Source of the DNA: Candidatus Helarchaeota archaeon
GTDB taxonomy: Archaea > Asgardarchaeota > Lokiarchaeia > Helarchaeales > RDOG01
DNA length: 64,000 nt
NCBI GenBank assembly: GCA_019058315.1
Contig: JAHPZH010000002.1
Span: 434,001 to 498,000 of the forward strand
Reading direction: 5' to 3'
Shown: piece by piece, positions 63,176 to 64,000 of the stretch
Numbering within the stretch: position 1 is the first letter of the stretch
Layout: each line of letters begins with the position of its first letter
The notes under the pieces: generated by a model
Seen by the model: only the letters and a program-made list of their open reading frames with translations
Told to the model about the DNA's origin: nothing
The model's database searches: none
Program-made: the position numbers and the translations under genes

Positions 63176-63712
63176 TTACTTTTTTAATCTTTTAATCCTT
63201 TTTCTAATTTTTTTAATCGGTAAATTGCTTTTTTTATAATTTAATGTCATTATATCCTTTAGATATTTTAATTCTAATTTATAATCTTTTAATTCATGAT
63301 AAGACATTCCCAAATAATATAGAGTATTTAGATTCTCCGGATCTCTTTTCAGAATTTCTTTAAAACAACCAATAGCTTTTATATAATCTTCTAATTCATA
63401 ATAATAATATCCCAAATTATACCAAGCATCTAAAAATTCAGGGTTAATTGAAATTGCTTTTTTAAAACAACCACTTATTTTGTCTTCTAAATAAAAAATA
63501 TTTGGTTTTAATGAAAAAAAATTGATTATAAAGAAAATATGTGAGTAAAAGGGATCGAGATTAATATGAAGGTAGGCAATACCTAAATTATACCATGGAG
63601 TTGCTTTTTTAGAGTCAATTTTTAAAGACTTATTAAAACAAAGAATGGCTCTCTTATAATTTTTAGAAAGCATATTTTGATTTCCTTCATAAAACCAATC
63701 ATTTGCTTTCAT
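63176..63712 (-). CDS. TPR-repeat protein
   Basis: This 178-residue protein has repeated TPR motifs: NYKRAILCFNKSLKIDSKKATPWYNLGIAY, CFKKAISINPEFLDAWYNLGYYY and AIGCFKEILKRDPENLNTLYYLGMSYH. A hydrophobic, irregular stretch (HIFFIINFFSLKP, about 58-72) interrupts the array. TPR repeats bind other proteins. Partners are unknown. The basic tail ends KKIRKRIKRLKK. Confidence 0.82.
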   Translation of the reverse strand: MKANDWFYEGNQNMLSKNYKRAILCFNKSLKIDSKKATPWYNLGIAYLHINLDPFYSHIFFIINFFSLKPNIFYLEDKISGCFKKAISINPEFLDAWYNLGYYYYELEDYIKAIGCFKEILKRDPENLNTLYYLGMSYHELKDYKLELKYLKDIMTLNYKKSNLPIKKIRKRIKRLKK

Positions 63713-63737
63713 TATTCTCCCTGAAACAAATAATTAA

Positions 63738-64000
63738 TTATTCCACTGAATCTAACAGTGCCAATAGGTTATTTCTAATCATATCGAGTTTTTCACGACA
63801 AGATGCTTCATTCTCAAACCAATTTATTAATGCATTATCAGAATCGAAATCATCTTGAGAAAATGTATAACTGAAAACGGAGTATAGGACGTCAATTTCT
63901 GAAGCCAAATAACCGATTTTTTCTAAAAAAGTTTGGTATTTTGAATGAAGAACTTTGTGTAATACTTCTCTCTTAATTTTTTTATTCTTCAGACCAAGAG
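63738..64000 (-). CDS. partial hypothetical protein, C-terminal part
   Basis: An open frame on the minus strand enters from the right edge of the window and ends at a TAA at 63738-63740. About 87 residues are visible, containing KREVLHKVLHSKYQTFLEKI, FSQDDFDSDNALINWFENE and a final LDMIRNNLLALLDSVE. It is helical and acidic with no recognised domain. The start lies outside the window. Confidence 0.6.
   Translation of the reverse strand, partial: LGLKNKKIKREVLHKVLHSKYQTFLEKIGYLASEIDVLYSVFSYTFSQDDFDSDNALINWFENEASCREKLDMIRNNLLALLDSVE

Overview
The window is about 30% G+C by eye and is densely packed with short operons on both strands. It is clearly archaeal: it encodes a TATA-binding protein, a Cdc48-type double AAA+ ATPase, replication factor C subunits, aEF-1beta, Pth2, TruD, a type II methionine aminopeptidase, a ThiD-ThiN fusion and a RecJ-like DHH phosphoesterase. 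Several features point to an Asgard archaeon (Promethearchaeota), probably of the Loki/Thor/Hel type: ribosomal protein eL38, a presenilin-like membrane protease, roadblock and longin/profilin-like-fold proteins, many zinc-ribbon proteins, a clamp-loader subunit resembling eukaryotic human RFC3/yeast Rfc5, and an HdrABC cluster. The taxonomic call is an inference from gene content and was not computed.

Layout. 0.1-11.7 kb holds housekeeping and small unknown genes: tatD, an M29-like aminopeptidase, thiDN, recJ-like, tbp, HIT, thioredoxin and glycerate kinase. 11.8-17.6 kb is a redox operon: hdrC, hdrB, an hdrA-mvhD fusion, an eight-motif polyferredoxin and a CxxxC/CC cluster protein. 17.6-21 kb has two tandem AmrS-type radical SAM genes, a roadblock/profilin-like protein with a Pro/Gln-rich linker and a small winged-helix-like protein. 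21-27 kb has cdc48, a geranylgeranyl reductase, a 57-residue Zn-ribbon gene with aEF-1beta and MetAP, and a duplicated beta-rich protein. 27-37 kb is an information-processing block: a tiny zinc ribbon, rfcL, an RFC3-like gene, truD, pth2, a KH protein, a Hef-type helicase with a PIP box, and eL40.

37-43.4 kb has a roadblock/winged-helix/zinc-ribbon protein, a tRNA-Val with an apparent D-loop intron, eL38, a presenilin-like protease, a beta-CASP nuclease and a PAC2 protein. 43.4-51.2 kb has metG, coiled-coil and longin-like proteins, a glycosyltransferase, a ferredoxin-type protein divergent from a CooC-like ATPase, and an SDR. 51.5-60.7 kb has a polytopic membrane protein behind a tandem operator, argG, an AsnC-type effector domain, an ACT protein, an Old-Yellow-Enzyme family reductase, and LysW-type argC/lysY and argD/lysJ. 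60.8-64 kb has a large unknown protein, a roadblock protein, a TPR protein and a partial gene.

The strongest leads are: (i) the adjacent clamp-loader genes, both with degenerate ATP sites (RfcL has lost the Walker A lysine; its partner lacks canonical Walker A and B and matches the eukaryotic inactive subunit); (ii) the presenilin-like protease; (iii) the D-loop intron in tRNA-Val(CAC); (iv) a PIP box ending the Hef helicase; and (v) several well-formed palindromic operators. No CRISPR array, insertion sequence or rRNA was seen.
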